Notes: generated from the sequence alone by a model not told the origin. A stretch of 64,000 bases of DNA from an uncultured Helicobacter sp. (GCF_937906905.1 NZ_CALERY010000002.1:124001-188000); one strand, 5' to 3'; numbered from the stretch's first letter, positions 47,328-56,751 are shown. Program-made: numbers and translations.

Positions 47328-47851
47328 AGATTTGTATCTGGCGTAGGGAGAGAGTGATAAATAAAATCCCGCAGGCTAGCTTCTATATCAATATGGCAGT
47401 AGCCGTGAGGGTGGGATTGCAGGTAGTTTTGGTGGTAGGACTCTGCTAGGTAGAAATTTTGCAAGGGTAGCACTTCTGTAACTGCTTTGCGCCCACTTCG
47501 CTGCTCCCAGAGTTTAATGCGCTCTTGTATCACCGCTTCATCGCTCTCTTGCAGATAATACACACCATTGCGGTATTGCGTGCCAATGTCGTTGGCTTGA
47601 TAATTAAGCGCGGCTGGGTCAATGATAGCAAGCAGCCTATCGACAATCTCACTAAGCCCTAAACGCCCCTCATCATAGCAAAGCTCTAGTGCTTCTACCG
47701 CGCCACTGCGCCCAGAGCAGACGATCTCATAGCTAGGGTTTGCTATGCGTGAGTTTGCATAGCCCACGCTAGATTCTAGCACGCCAGCCACGCGTGAAAA
47801 ATACCCCTGTATCCCCCAAAAGCACCCACCTGCTAGATAAATTTTGCGCAT
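47324..47851 (-). CDS. msrA: Peptide methionine sulfoxide reductase MsrA
   Basis: Reduces the S-epimer of methionine sulfoxide in oxidised proteins. The catalytic motif GCFWG is at residues 9-13, and the chain shows the family segments VGYANS, YQANDIGTQYRNGVYY, and YHQNYLQ. There is no fused MsrB domain, unlike some Helicobacter proteins, and no secretion signal, so it acts in the cytoplasm. It lies 18 bases after lemA on the same strand and overlaps the end of the convergent oxidoreductase gene by four bases. Confidence 0.93.
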   Translation of the reverse strand: MRKIYLAGGCFWGIQGYFSRVAGVLESSVGYANSRIANPSYEIVCSGRSGAVEALELCYDEGRLGLSEIVDRLLAIIDPAALNYQANDIGTQYRNGVYYLQESDEAVIQERIKLWEQRSGRKAVTEVLPLQNFYLAESYHQNYLQSHPHGYCHIDIEASLRDFIYHSLPTPDTNL

Positions 47852-47869
47852 AGATTCTAGCCCTTCTAT

Positions 47870-48454
47870 TTAGAACTGCACTTTTGGCACAGACTCTAGC
47901 CGCTGCGCTTCAAACTCTAGCGTCTTGCGATCATCTTTTAAGCGCGCAAACATTGCGGAGATAAGCACATTAGGGAAGCTTTGCTTGTAGGTGTTGAAGT
48001 TTGTTACGCTATCGTTGTAGGCTTGGCGAGAAAAGGCGATTTTGTTCTCCGTGGTGGAGAGCTCTTCGGTGAGAGAGAGCATATTTTGGCTAGCTTTTAG
48101 ATCTGGGTAGGCTTCTAGTGTGATATTTAGCCCTTGGAGCGCGTGCATTAGGGTGGATTCTGCTTGCTCTAGCGTGCGTAGAGACTCTTGGCTAGAATCC
48201 ACTTTTTGCAAGGCGGCTTTAGCGGCATTTCTCGCTTCCACGACTTTAAGTAGCGTTTGCTCCTCGTGGGAGAGATAGCGTTTTGCCACTTCGATAAGAT
48301 TAGGGATAAGATCATAGCGTCTCTTTAGCTGCACTTCTATTTGTGCGAAAGCATTTTCCACGCGATTGCACAGCAAAATCAAGTGATTATAAATGCTTAT
48401 GCCATACACCAGCAAAGCCAGCGCAACAAGCCCAATAGCCACACCCCACACCAT
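47870..48454 (-). CDS. LemA-family membrane protein
   Basis: One N-terminal transmembrane helix (residues 3-23) leads into the LemA signature NRVENAFAQIEVQLKRRYDL and PNLIEVAKRY, followed by long helices and the motif AYNDSVTNFNTYKQSFPN. The family is widespread, with no settled biochemical activity. AAGGAGGGTTT lies before the ATG. It is divergent from rpoD. Confidence 0.9.
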   Translation of the reverse strand: MVWGVAIGLVALALLVYGISIYNHLILLCNRVENAFAQIEVQLKRRYDLIPNLIEVAKRYLSHEEQTLLKVVEARNAAKAALQKVDSSQESLRTLEQAESTLMHALQGLNITLEAYPDLKASQNMLSLTEELSTTENKIAFSRQAYNDSVTNFNTYKQSFPNVLISAMFARLKDDRKTLEFEAQRLESVPKVQF

Positions 48455-48494
48455 AAACCCTCCTTAAATTTTATATTTACAAAAGATAAAACAT

Positions 48495-48500
48495 TATACA
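48495..48500 (+). promoter_or_regulatory. -10-like box for rpoD
   Basis: TATACA(AT) in the AT-rich divergent region between lemA and rpoD, about 90 bases before the rpoD ATG. Confidence 0.4.
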
Positions 48501-48590
48501 ATCCGCGCTTTAAAAATCCTTATTGTCAGCCGATATTTGCTAGTCATAGTCTCTTAAATCCTAACCCAAATCCACCCCTAAAGGCACACA

Positions 48591-50468
48591 ATGTCTGCAA
48601 AATCCGCAAAAACAACCAATCAGCAACTCGAAGAGCTTTTTACCACCTCTGAGCAAAAGATGATTGCCCACGAAGCGCTCGCCCAAGTGCTCAAAAAGCC
48701 CCCCACAGCTGCGCAAGCTAAAAAAATCCTAGAGCTTGCCAAAAAGCATAAATGCGAGCTTGTGAGCTCATCAGAGCTTGCCAAAACACTCAACACCCAA
48801 GACAAAATCAAGCTAGAAGAAGAGCGTAAAAAGCTCCTAGATGAAGAGCTTGAAGAAGAATTTGACTTTATGAAAGAGCGTGAGCTGCTTGAGTGGAGCA
48901 GGAGTGATAGCCCTGTGCGTATGTATCTGCGCGAAATGGGGCAGATTGATTTGCTCACTAAAGAAGAGGAAGTCGAGCTAAGCAAGCAGATAGAATTTGG
49001 CGAAAATATTATCCTTGATGCCATTTGCTCTGTGCCTTATCTTATCGATTTTATCTATGACTACAAAGACGCGCTTATCAACCGCGAGCGCCGCGTCAAA
49101 GAGCTGTTTAAGAGCTTTGATGATGATGGTGATAGCGAGGGAGAGAGCTTTGATGGAGAAGATGAGATTGAGGAGAGTGAGGAGGAGGGCGAAGAGGGCA
49201 AGCGCCCCGTGTCCAAAAAAGACCAGCGTCGAATCGACAAGGTGCTAGAGAGCTTCAAAGCCCTTGAAAAAGCCAAAAAGGACTGGCTCAAGGTGCTAGA
49301 CTCGCATGCGGATATGAAGTTTGATAATGAAGTCGATGAGCTTGTGTTTATCCTAACACTTGCGCATAAAAAGGAGCTGCTAAAATCTAGGCTGCTTGAT
49401 CTAGGACCTACAAGCAAGCTTATCAACGAAATCGTCAAAGCCATGGAAAATAGCCTAAAAAACGGCGATGGATTTGAACGCGAGCTAGCCCGCCTAGAAT
49501 ACAAGCTCCCGCTCTTTAATGACACCCTAGTCCAAAACCACCAGAAAATCCTTAGCAATATCACCAATATGAGCCGCGATGAGATCGCCCAAGCCGTGCC
49601 AGAGACAACAATGGTAAGTGTCTATATGGAGCTAAAAAAGCTCTTCCAAACCAAAGAAGCAAGCGAAAGTGGCTTCAATATCGACCCAGAAAAGCTTAAA
49701 GAAATTTTAGAGCAAATCAAGCGCGGGAAATCTATCTCTGATAAAGCCAAGACCAAAATGGCAAAATCCAACCTCCGCTTAGTGGTAAGTATCGCCAAAC
49801 GATACACCAACCGCGGGCTGCCATTTTTAGACCTTATCCAAGAGGGCAATATTGGGCTTATGAAAGCGGTGGATAAGTTTGAATACCAAAAGGGCTTTAA
49901 ATTCTCCACCTATGCGACTTGGTGGATCCGTCAGGCAATTTCTCGCGCCATTGCCGATCAAGCCCGCACCATTAGAATCCCAATCCACATGATAGAGACA
50001 ATCAATAGGATCCACAAAATTATCCGCAAGCACCTGCAAGAGACAGGCAAAGAGCCAGATGTCGAAGTCATCGCTGAAGAAGTGGGGCTAAGTGTAGATA
50101 AAGTCAAAAATGTCATCAAAATCACCAAAGAGCCAGTGAGCCTAGAAGCCCCTATCGGCAGCGATGATGATGGGAAGTTTGGGGATTTTGTGGAGGACAA
50201 AACCACGCCAAGTGCTATGGATCATATTTTGAAAGAAGACCTACGCGCCCAAATCGATGAAGTGCTCTCCCAGCTCAATGACAGAGAGCAATCTGTCATT
50301 AAAATGCGCTTTGGGCTGCTAGAAGATGAGAGCGACCGCACGCTAGAAGAGATTGGCAAAGAGCTTAATGTAACGCGCGAGCGCGTGCGCCAGATAGAAT
50401 CCAGCGCGATTAAAAAGCTTAAACACCCAAAAGTGGGCAGAAAACTCAAAAACTACATAGAGGAATAA
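48591..50468 (+). CDS. rpoD: Principal sigma factor RpoD (sigma-80)
   Basis: The housekeeping sigma factor of Helicobacter. Region 1.2 is visible at DSPVRMYLREMGQIDLLT (near residue 103), a long non-conserved part follows with an acidic run (about residues 175-205, over half Asp/Glu), then region 2 (NLRLVVSIAKRYTNRGLPFLD and YATWWIRQAI), region 3, and region 4 with REQSVIKMRFGL and the helix-turn-helix RERVRQIE. 625 residues is normal for the genus. A separate small frame starts at the next base after its stop, so it may be translationally coupled to a phase-variable gene. Confidence 0.97.
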   Translation: MSAKSAKTTNQQLEELFTTSEQKMIAHEALAQVLKKPPTAAQAKKILELAKKHKCELVSSSELAKTLNTQDKIKLEEERKKLLDEELEEEFDFMKERELLEWSRSDSPVRMYLREMGQIDLLTKEEEVELSKQIEFGENIILDAICSVPYLIDFIYDYKDALINRERRVKELFKSFDDDGDSEGESFDGEDEIEESEEEGEEGKRPVSKKDQRRIDKVLESFKALEKAKKDWLKVLDSHADMKFDNEVDELVFILTLAHKKELLKSRLLDLGPTSKLINEIVKAMENSLKNGDGFERELARLEYKLPLFNDTLVQNHQKILSNITNMSRDEIAQAVPETTMVSVYMELKKLFQTKEASESGFNIDPEKLKEILEQIKRGKSISDKAKTKMAKSNLRLVVSIAKRYTNRGLPFLDLIQEGNIGLMKAVDKFEYQKGFKFSTYATWWIRQAISRAIADQARTIRIPIHMIETINRIHKIIRKHLQETGKEPDVEVIAEEVGLSVDKVKNVIKITKEPVSLEAPIGSDDDGKFGDFVEDKTTPSAMDHILKEDLRAQIDEVLSQLNDREQSVIKMRFGLLEDESDRTLEEIGKELNVTRERVRQIESSAIKKLKHPKVGRKLKNYIEE

Positions 50469-52092
50469 ATGCGTTCTATAAAATCTACTATAAAGCGCGC
50501 ATTACTCGCGCTTGGATTCTCGCAAAAGACTATCACACATCTAGGCTTTTCTTACGCGCGTGGGAAGAGAAATGTGCGCATTGGGGTTTTTGTGGTGCAA
50601 AGGGCGTGTAGGCAGATTCTCATAGGGGGGGGGGCAACCAACTAAGGATTCAGCTTGTAGCGATAAAGCAGGGGGCTTGCCTTTTGCTTGTGCGATAGAC
50701 ACTCAAGTCTTATCTCCGCGCAAAAGCCTGCGCAACCCTGCTTTACTAAAGAAACTGCGGCTACGCCTTGTTTTCTCATCTACAATCTTAGAATCCCGAA
50801 TTGAGATTAGAAAGCAGATCGATCCAACCGCGAGCGACTCTGCACCAGAAAACAAGCAAAGCCCTGATTCTATCTCTACAATCCTAGAATCTAAAAAGCA
50901 AGATTCTAGCAAATCCCCATCACAAGCCAACTCCCTGTCATCGCGAGACTTCCGCAAGGAAGTCGTGGCGATCCACAGCACAAGCCTAGATTCTAGTGCA
51001 AACGCAGTGGATTCTATGGATTGCCACGCTTTGCAAAGCAAAGCTCGCAATGACAGAAAACCCCAGAATCTAAACGACTCGGCACAGGATTCTAGGATTT
51101 TTGACAAAAACGCTCACAATGTGTTTTGTAGTCAAGTAGATAGGCGGCAGGATTTTTGTGATAAAAATGGGGCTTTGCAAGGCGAGTCAAAGGCGCGCAC
51201 TTGGGCGTGCGTAACTGCAGATTCGCCGCAGCAATCGCCATTTTTAGCCAAAAAGCCAACGCCAGAACCAAGCAAAGCCCAATCCTCCAGCCAAAACCAA
51301 CCGCTCCAAACCCCGCCTGTGCTAGTATCTCTCACCTCCTTCCCCGCCCGCCTCCCCTATCTCCACCACACGCTCTACTCTATCCTAACCCAAGACTACA
51401 AAGACTTCCACATAGCCCTGTTTCTTAGCTCTAGCGAGATAGCTCCAAGCAAGCTCCCGCTTATCTTAAAGATTTTTGCAAGACTCGGGCTGCTTAGTAT
51501 CCACTTCGTAGAAGAAAATCTGCGCGCGTATAAAAAGCTCTTTTACGCCCTGCAAGCCTACCCAGAGCATATCATCATCACCATCGATGACGACCAAATC
51601 TACGCCCCAAATACCATAAGCCTCCTACTAGAATCCTACGCGCGATTCCCGCGCGCGATCCACACAAATTGGACTTATGACGCAGCGTTTCTAGCCGAGA
51701 TTCTAGACATAGACCCCGCCCAATACCTCCCAATCATTAAAGAAAACGCCCCTCATTTGGCTCTAGCAAGCGTGGGCGTATCAGGCGTGCTTTACCCGCC
51801 AAGTCCCTTTAGCCAAGAGTTTTTCAACACGCACGCCATTGTATCGCTCGCGCCTTATAGCGATGATTTGTGGTTTTTTGTGATGAGTGTGCTAAATGAT
51901 GTGCCAAAGGTGCTTGTGAAAAACGCGCTAGAGCACCCTAAAGAATCTAGCATAGCCCAAGATGAGAGCCCCAATCTCTGGGAGATAAACTGCGAGCAAA
52001 ATCGCAACTACGATCAGCTCCGCGCCCTGCTAGAAGCCTACCCACAAGCTAGAGCAAAGATCTTAGAGTCGCTAGGGCTGCGGAGGGGCTAG
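50469..52092 (+). CDS. Phase-variable glycosyltransferase, OFF in this sequence
   Basis: An ATG at 50469 directly follows the rpoD stop, with GAGGA upstream, and reads 55 codons into a run of ten G (50625-50634). With ten G it stops at 50645 after 58 residues. Removing one G (or adding two) joins it to the open frame that runs to 52092, giving about 540 residues. The downstream frame has no good start of its own (TTG at 50677, no ribosome site). Its C-terminal part, from about position 51320, is a glycosyltransferase: VSLTSFPARLPYLHHTLYSI, then a DxD-type motif ITIDDDQIY, then WTYDA. The roughly 200 residues before this are low-complexity Ser/Asp/Gln linker made of dispersed repeats. Acceptor unknown; surface glycan is likely. 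Confidence 0.85.
50625..50634 (+). repeat. Ten-G homopolymer (phase-variation tract)
   Basis: The longest homopolymer I noticed in the window. It lies in the reading frame of the glycosyltransferase gene and decides whether the frame continues. Confidence 0.95.
50936..51055. repeat. 120-bp nested palindromic element inside the glycosyltransferase frame
   Basis: The ends TGTCATCGCGAG and CTCGCAATGACA are inverted repeats with one mismatch. Inside, CGTGGCGATCCA and TGGATTGCCACG are again inverted with one mismatch. The left arm holds a small perfect hairpin (ACTTCC GCAA GGAAGT). The element is read through without a stop, encoding part of the linker. A half copy is at 2223-2262. Confidence 0.85.
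51251..51289 (+). repeat. 39-bp dispersed repeat, glycosyltransferase copy
   Basis: Matches 59764-59802 (reverse strand, in glyS) at 38 of 39 positions. In both genes it is read in the same frame as KPTP(E/K)PSKAQSS. Less exact similarity continues upstream of both copies. Confidence 0.85.
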
Positions 52093-52264
52093 TAACGAAG
52101 CTGGTGCGAGATTGTATTATGCAGGGGAGAGCCTATTTAGGAGTAAAGATAGCGCGCAAGATTCTGCTTGGCTTGGGGTGTTTTATTTCCCCAATGGCGC
52201 AAAAAGTCCAATATTTGGCTATATCCACGAATCGCAAGCGTTTTTTGCCTTTGGCATTGATTAG
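52076..52264 (+). pseudogene. Short open frame, possible gene remnant
   Basis: In the 220-base gap after the glycosyltransferase, a frame open from 52076 to TAG at 52262-52264 encodes about 62 residues that look protein-like (YYAGESLFRSKDSAQDSAWL, then GVFYFPNGAKSPIFGYI). There is no ATG and no ribosome site; TTG at 52112 is the only weak start. It may be the tail of a decayed gene. I do not recognise the family. Confidence 0.3.
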
Positions 52265-52312
52265 GCGCAAATTTAGAGCTAGATTCTAGGCAGTAGAATC
52301 TAGCTCTGCGGG

Positions 52313-52600
52313 CTAGCAGTCAATGATATTTTGTAGCATATAGCAAGTAATATCATCTTTGCCGTATTTGGTATAAAAATACTCCACAAGCTCCACTGCT
52401 CTATCGTAGTCGATATATAAGTCAAACCGCCCATACTGCTTGCGTCCGCTTACCTGCTCCCTTTGACTAATGAGCAAATCGCGCAAGGCGTATTTATCAC
52501 AAGGGCTGTAATAAAAGTCATTAAGCCTGCGCTCTAGCAGGGCATCGACAATGTGGTCTTTGAGCTTACTATCGGCATAAATTTGTAGCCAGCTACACAT
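52313..52600 (-). CDS. DUF3240-like small PII-type protein
   Basis: A 95-residue cytoplasmic protein 12 bases downstream of cznA on the same strand. It has a ferredoxin-like alternation of strands and helices (LQIYADSKLKDHIVDALLE, then FDLYIDYDRAVELVEYFYTK) and the segment LISQREQVSGRKQYGRFDL, which resembles the SxxEQVxGRxxxxxF pattern of DUF3240. Such proteins often sit beside CzcA/CusA-type pumps and may sense metal or modulate the pump. Assignment rests on pattern and position. Confidence 0.55.
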   Translation of the reverse strand: MCSWLQIYADSKLKDHIVDALLERRLNDFYYSPCDKYALRDLLISQREQVSGRKQYGRFDLYIDYDRAVELVEYFYTKYGKDDITCYMLQNIIDC

Positions 52601-52612
52601 AGCTTCCCCTTT

Positions 52613-55600
52613 CTACACGATCCGTATGCGTTTAGCGATGATCCTAAACATCGCAGGCAGTAGCAGCAATGTCAAGGAGCTAGAAGTTACAAGTCCGCCT
52701 AGCACGACTATGGCAAGAGGCTTTTGCACCTCGCTTCCCACACCGCTTGAGAGCAGCATAGGCACAAGCCCAAATGCCGCGATAAATGCGGTCATAAGGA
52801 TTGGACGCAATCGTCTCTTCGCCCCCATTTCTACAGCTTCATCGACACTTTTGCCCTGCTTGATGAGCTCTTTAAAATACCCTATCATCACCACGCCATT
52901 AAGCACGGCGATACCAAAGAGCGTGATAAAGCCAATGCTTGCAGGCACAGAGATATACTCCCCAGATAAAAAGAGCGAGATAAGCCCACCTGTAACGGCA
53001 AAGGGGATATTTAGCAAAATCAGCAATGCCAAAGGCACACTTTTAAAAGTGAAATACAAAATAAAAAATATCACCACAATGCTAATTGGGATCACCACCG
53101 CAAAGCGCGCGTTGGCTCGCTGCTGGTTCTCAAACTGCCCGCCAAAAGTGATGTAGTAGTTTGGCGGGAGTTTTACTTGCGCGGCAATTTTCTCTTTTGC
53201 CTCATCGACAAATCCGCCTAAATCGCGGTTTTCTACATTGCTGCGCACGACACTCATTCTGCGATTATTCTCGCGCACGATTGTTACAGGTCCATCGACT
53301 TCTTTAATTTCAGCAATCGAATTGATAGGCACGACATAGCCACGCGAGGAGGACATCTCTAAGGCTTCAAGCTTGGTGATATCTGTGGAGATTTCTGGAT
53401 CCTGGCGGATAATCACCGGCACGCGCGCCACGCCCATAGGGATATAGGAGACAACAATGCCTTCTAGTGAAGACTTCATAAATTTGGCAAACTCATCGAC
53501 ACTTACGCCCACATTACTCATCACATGCTTTTCTGGCGTGATATAGAGATAATTCACGCCCTCATTTAGCGTGGTAAAGACTTCGCTACTGCCGCGCACG
53601 CCTTTGAGAATCTCTCTAATTTGCTTACTAAGCTCATTAAGCGTAGGGATATCATCGCCAAAGATTTTGATCGCCAAGTCCCCACGCACACCCGTAAGCA
53701 TTTCGGAGATTCTCATATCAATAGGCTGGGTAAAAATAAAGCTAATGCCTACAAATTTCTCCAGCACTTTGCTGATTTTATCAAGCACTTCTTGCTTGGT
53801 TTTGACCTGCCACTCTTTTTTAGGGACAAAGGAGATAAACATATCACTTTGATTAAGCCCATCAAGGCTTAAACCTAGCTCATCTGTCCCTGCACGCGCA
53901 ACGATACTTTTGACCTCTGGGACGGATTCCTTGATTGCTTTTTGGATACGCAAAAGCAAATCGCGCGACTGCACAAGCGAAGTAGAGGGCGTCATCTCCA
54001 CCATAAGCACCGCATCGCCTTCATCAAGGGTTGGCATAAAGGACTTGCCCACAAAGGGGAATAGCGAGAGTGAAAGGAGCAAAAACACAAATGCACCGCT
54101 TATGACTAGCTTGCTGTGGTTTAGGCAGAAATGCAGCGTGGGCGTGTAGATTTTATAAAAAAAGCGCGTGATAAGCGTCTCTTTATGCTCTTTGGTCTTT
54201 AGCACAAGAGAGGCGACAACCGGGATCACGGTGATAGATAGCACCAAAGAACCTAAAAGGGCAAAGACTATGCTTTTAGCCAAAGGAGCAAACATCTTGC
54301 CCTCTAGTCCCTCAAGGGTAAGGATTGGCACAAAAAATACGATGATGATGATAATCCCACTCACCACAGAGACAGAGATTTCTTTACATGCGCGATAGAG
54401 AGCGTGCAGCTTTGTTGTGGTGGTATTGGAGCTTAGCTTTTCAAAGGCGTTTTCCACCATCACCACAGCAGAATCCACCAAAATCCCAATCGCAATCGCC
54501 AGCCCCCCTAAGCTCATAAGATTGGCACTCATACCATTTAAGCTCATACAAATAAACGCCACTGAAAGCGCACAGGGCAGGATCACGCTCACAGCAATCG
54601 CCGCACGCAAATCCCCTAGAAACAAAAAGAGCAGCACCACAATTAGCACAATAGCTTCAATCAGCACTTTTGTAACATTATCAACAGCCTTTTGCGTAAG
54701 CTCAGATCGATCATAGAAGACATTGAGACTCACACCCTCTGGGAGCAGGGGCTTTAGCTCGTCAAATTTTTCATAGATTTTTTCTATGGTTTCTTTAGAA
54801 TTCGCTCCTTTAAGCGAGAAAACAATCGCTTGTGTCGTCTCACCTATGCCATCTTTGGTCGTGAAGCCAAGTCGCGTCATGTAGCTTGTCTGCACCTGCG
54901 CGAAATCCCCGATTTTCACGAAGCCGACTTTTGTCTGTATTGCCAGCTGGGCGATTTGCTCTGGGTTTAGGGCAGCATTTTGGATTTTGACTAAGAAATT
55001 TTCGCCATCTCTATCCACACGCCCTGCGCCATCGTTTTTAAGGCTTGCTTCAAGAGCGGATTCTAGCTGGGTTATGGTTACTCCAAGGCGCGCCATATCG
55101 TTAAAATCCGGGATCACCACAAAGGCTTTGGCAAAGCCTCCAAGCGAGCTTACATCTGCCACGCCTTTGATCTTTCTAATCTCTGGGCGGATAATAAAGT
55201 CTAAAAGCTGGCGTTTTTCAAGATTTGAAATATTGCCTTCAATAGTGAACATAAACATATCTGAAAGCGGGGTAACAATAGGCTGCAAGCGGACATCAAC
55301 GCCACTTGGCAAATCTGCTAGGACATTTGCTAGGCGCTCGTTTGTCATCTGGCGTGCGAGATAAATATCTACATTATCTTCAAAATCTAGCACAATATCA
55401 GCTATGGCGTATTTTGAAGTAGAGCGCAGGAGCTTTTGCCCAGGCAAGCCTTGAAGCTCAAGCTCTAAGGGACGCACGACTCGGTTTTCTACCTCTTCTG
55501 GCGCCATTCCGGGGGCTTTGACCGCCACGCGCACTTGGGTTGATGAGACATCAGGGAAAGCATCAATAGCAATGCTTAAAAAGCTATACCCCCCAAACAG

Positions 55601-55672
55601 CAGCAATGCACACGCACAAATCATAATGATAATGCGCTGCATTAGGGAATATTCGATGATTTTTGCTAGCAT
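52613..55672 (-). CDS. cznA: RND metal-efflux pump CznA
   Basis: The inner membrane pump of a heavy-metal RND exporter; in H. pylori CznABC exports cadmium, zinc and nickel. The 1019 residues show the RND layout: helix 1, periplasmic domain, six helices, second periplasmic domain, five helices. Family markers are PDVSSTQVRVAVKAPGM, the helix 4 acidic segment GILVDSAVVMVENAF, and TLFGIAVLNGVVMI. It overlaps cznB by one base. The order cznC-cznB-cznA next to glyS is as in HP0971-HP0969. Confidence 0.93.
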   Translation of the reverse strand: MLAKIIEYSLMQRIIIMICACALLLFGGYSFLSIAIDAFPDVSSTQVRVAVKAPGMAPEEVENRVVRPLELELQGLPGQKLLRSTSKYAIADIVLDFEDNVDIYLARQMTNERLANVLADLPSGVDVRLQPIVTPLSDMFMFTIEGNISNLEKRQLLDFIIRPEIRKIKGVADVSSLGGFAKAFVVIPDFNDMARLGVTITQLESALEASLKNDGAGRVDRDGENFLVKIQNAALNPEQIAQLAIQTKVGFVKIGDFAQVQTSYMTRLGFTTKDGIGETTQAIVFSLKGANSKETIEKIYEKFDELKPLLPEGVSLNVFYDRSELTQKAVDNVTKVLIEAIVLIVVLLFLFLGDLRAAIAVSVILPCALSVAFICMSLNGMSANLMSLGGLAIAIGILVDSAVVMVENAFEKLSSNTTTTKLHALYRACKEISVSVVSGIIIIIVFFVPILTLEGLEGKMFAPLAKSIVFALLGSLVLSITVIPVVASLVLKTKEHKETLITRFFYKIYTPTLHFCLNHSKLVISGAFVFLLLSLSLFPFVGKSFMPTLDEGDAVLMVEMTPSTSLVQSRDLLLRIQKAIKESVPEVKSIVARAGTDELGLSLDGLNQSDMFISFVPKKEWQVKTKQEVLDKISKVLEKFVGISFIFTQPIDMRISEMLTGVRGDLAIKIFGDDIPTLNELSKQIREILKGVRGSSEVFTTLNEGVNYLYITPEKHVMSNVGVSVDEFAKFMKSSLEGIVVSYIPMGVARVPVIIRQDPEISTDITKLEALEMSSSRGYVVPINSIAEIKEVDGPVTIVRENNRRMSVVRSNVENRDLGGFVDEAKEKIAAQVKLPPNYYITFGGQFENQQRANARFAVVIPISIVVIFFILYFTFKSVPLALLILLNIPFAVTGGLISLFLSGEYISVPASIGFITLFGIAVLNGVVMIGYFKELIKQGKSVDEAVEMGAKRRLRPILMTAFIAAFGLVPMLLSSGVGSEVQKPLAIVVLGGLVTSSSLTLLLLPAMFRIIAKRIRIV

Positions 55673-56751
55673 TACTGCGCTCCGCCATTATTGCCGAGGT
55701 TATTGATAAGTCCTTTAAGTGCGACAAGCGTGCCGGCTGCGATTTGCTCATTGCCTTTGAAAGCTTTGGCATCGATGACAAAGGATTTGCTGCGTTTTTC
55801 TATGATTTGCACGAGTTTTGGCTGGTAGCCATTGGCGGTTTTTATGAAGATGAGATTATCTTTGCTATTTTTTATTACCGCATCAGAAGGGACAATAAAT
55901 GTGCCTTTAGGCTGCTTGCCCTGGATATACACATCAGCAATCTCGCCCACACGGAAAACCCCCTCTCGCAAATCCGCTATCGCCATGATAGAGTTATTAT
56001 TTTTATCCACGACCACAGAGACGGTGGTGATATCGCCCACATATTGCCCATTATCACTATAGACTTTTGAACCAGGCACGACATAATCAGAGATAGCTAA
56101 AGGGATTTTAATGCGCGCTAGGAGGTTATTGTTTTTAGAGATTCTCACATAAGGAGTAAAGGCTGGGATTTTCTCGCCGGTATTTTTAGGCGCGACAGAT
56201 AGGATTCCACTAGCACTTGCCACCACGCGGAAGCCAAAGCTCCCCCTAGGCTTATCTGGGTCAATCCCAAAGAGTTTGAATGTGTTTTTAAGCTGGGAGA
56301 GCTTGAGATAGAGCTCACGGCTTGCTAGGTAGCTTTGCTGGTATTCTCGCTGGGAGATGACACCTGCTTGGAATAAATCTTTGTCCTTTTTGGCGATTTC
56401 TTCTGCTACGCGGTATTTGTTTTGGGTATTTTCTAGCTCGAAAAAGAGATTATTGAGCTCATTGGAGCTGATCTCGCAAATCTCGTTGCCTGCTTTTATC
56501 TGCTCACCCTCGCGCTTATAGATTGCCACGACGACGACATCAAAGGTGGAGCTTTGTGTCGTGGAGTCTTTGTTGTCAAAGTCGATAAACGCATTAAACG
56601 GCACGCCACGCGTGATACTTGGATTCTGGATAGGGATATCGCGTATGCCTAGCCCCTGGGCTTGGATAGGCGTTACACGCACCTCATCATAGCCATAGAG
56701 CCCGCCAACTGCCAAAAACAACCAAGCCACACATGCTTTATATACTTTCAT
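55672..56751 (-). CDS. cznB: Membrane fusion protein CznB
   Basis: The periplasmic adaptor linking CznA to the outer membrane channel. A signal peptide (ending near GGLYG) is followed by a lipoyl-type hairpin with coiled coil (ELNNLFFELENTQNKYRVAE), a mirrored lipoyl half containing VVASASGIL, and beta-barrel strands. It is 359 residues, normal for the family. It overlaps cznC by four bases and cznA by one base, so the three proteins are made in coupled fashion. Confidence 0.92.
   Translation of the reverse strand: MKVYKACVAWLFLAVGGLYGYDEVRVTPIQAQGLGIRDIPIQNPSITRGVPFNAFIDFDNKDSTTQSSTFDVVVVAIYKREGEQIKAGNEICEISSNELNNLFFELENTQNKYRVAEEIAKKDKDLFQAGVISQREYQQSYLASRELYLKLSQLKNTFKLFGIDPDKPRGSFGFRVVASASGILSVAPKNTGEKIPAFTPYVRISKNNNLLARIKIPLAISDYVVPGSKVYSDNGQYVGDITTVSVVVDKNNNSIMAIADLREGVFRVGEIADVYIQGKQPKGTFIVPSDAVIKNSKDNLIFIKTANGYQPKLVQIIEKRSKSFVIDAKAFKGNEQIAAGTLVALKGLINNLGNNGGAQ

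Noticed and set aside
49061..49567. Serine/leucine-rich minus-strand frame of 168 residues inside rpoD
   Set aside because: Lies entirely antisense to a certain gene; its composition is what the reverse of an acidic, Lys-rich coding region gives. No ribosome site.
52104..52289. 61-residue plus-strand frame starting at 52104
   Set aside because: The alternative frame 52076-52264 looks more protein-like; this one is Arg/Leu-rich with no ribosome site.
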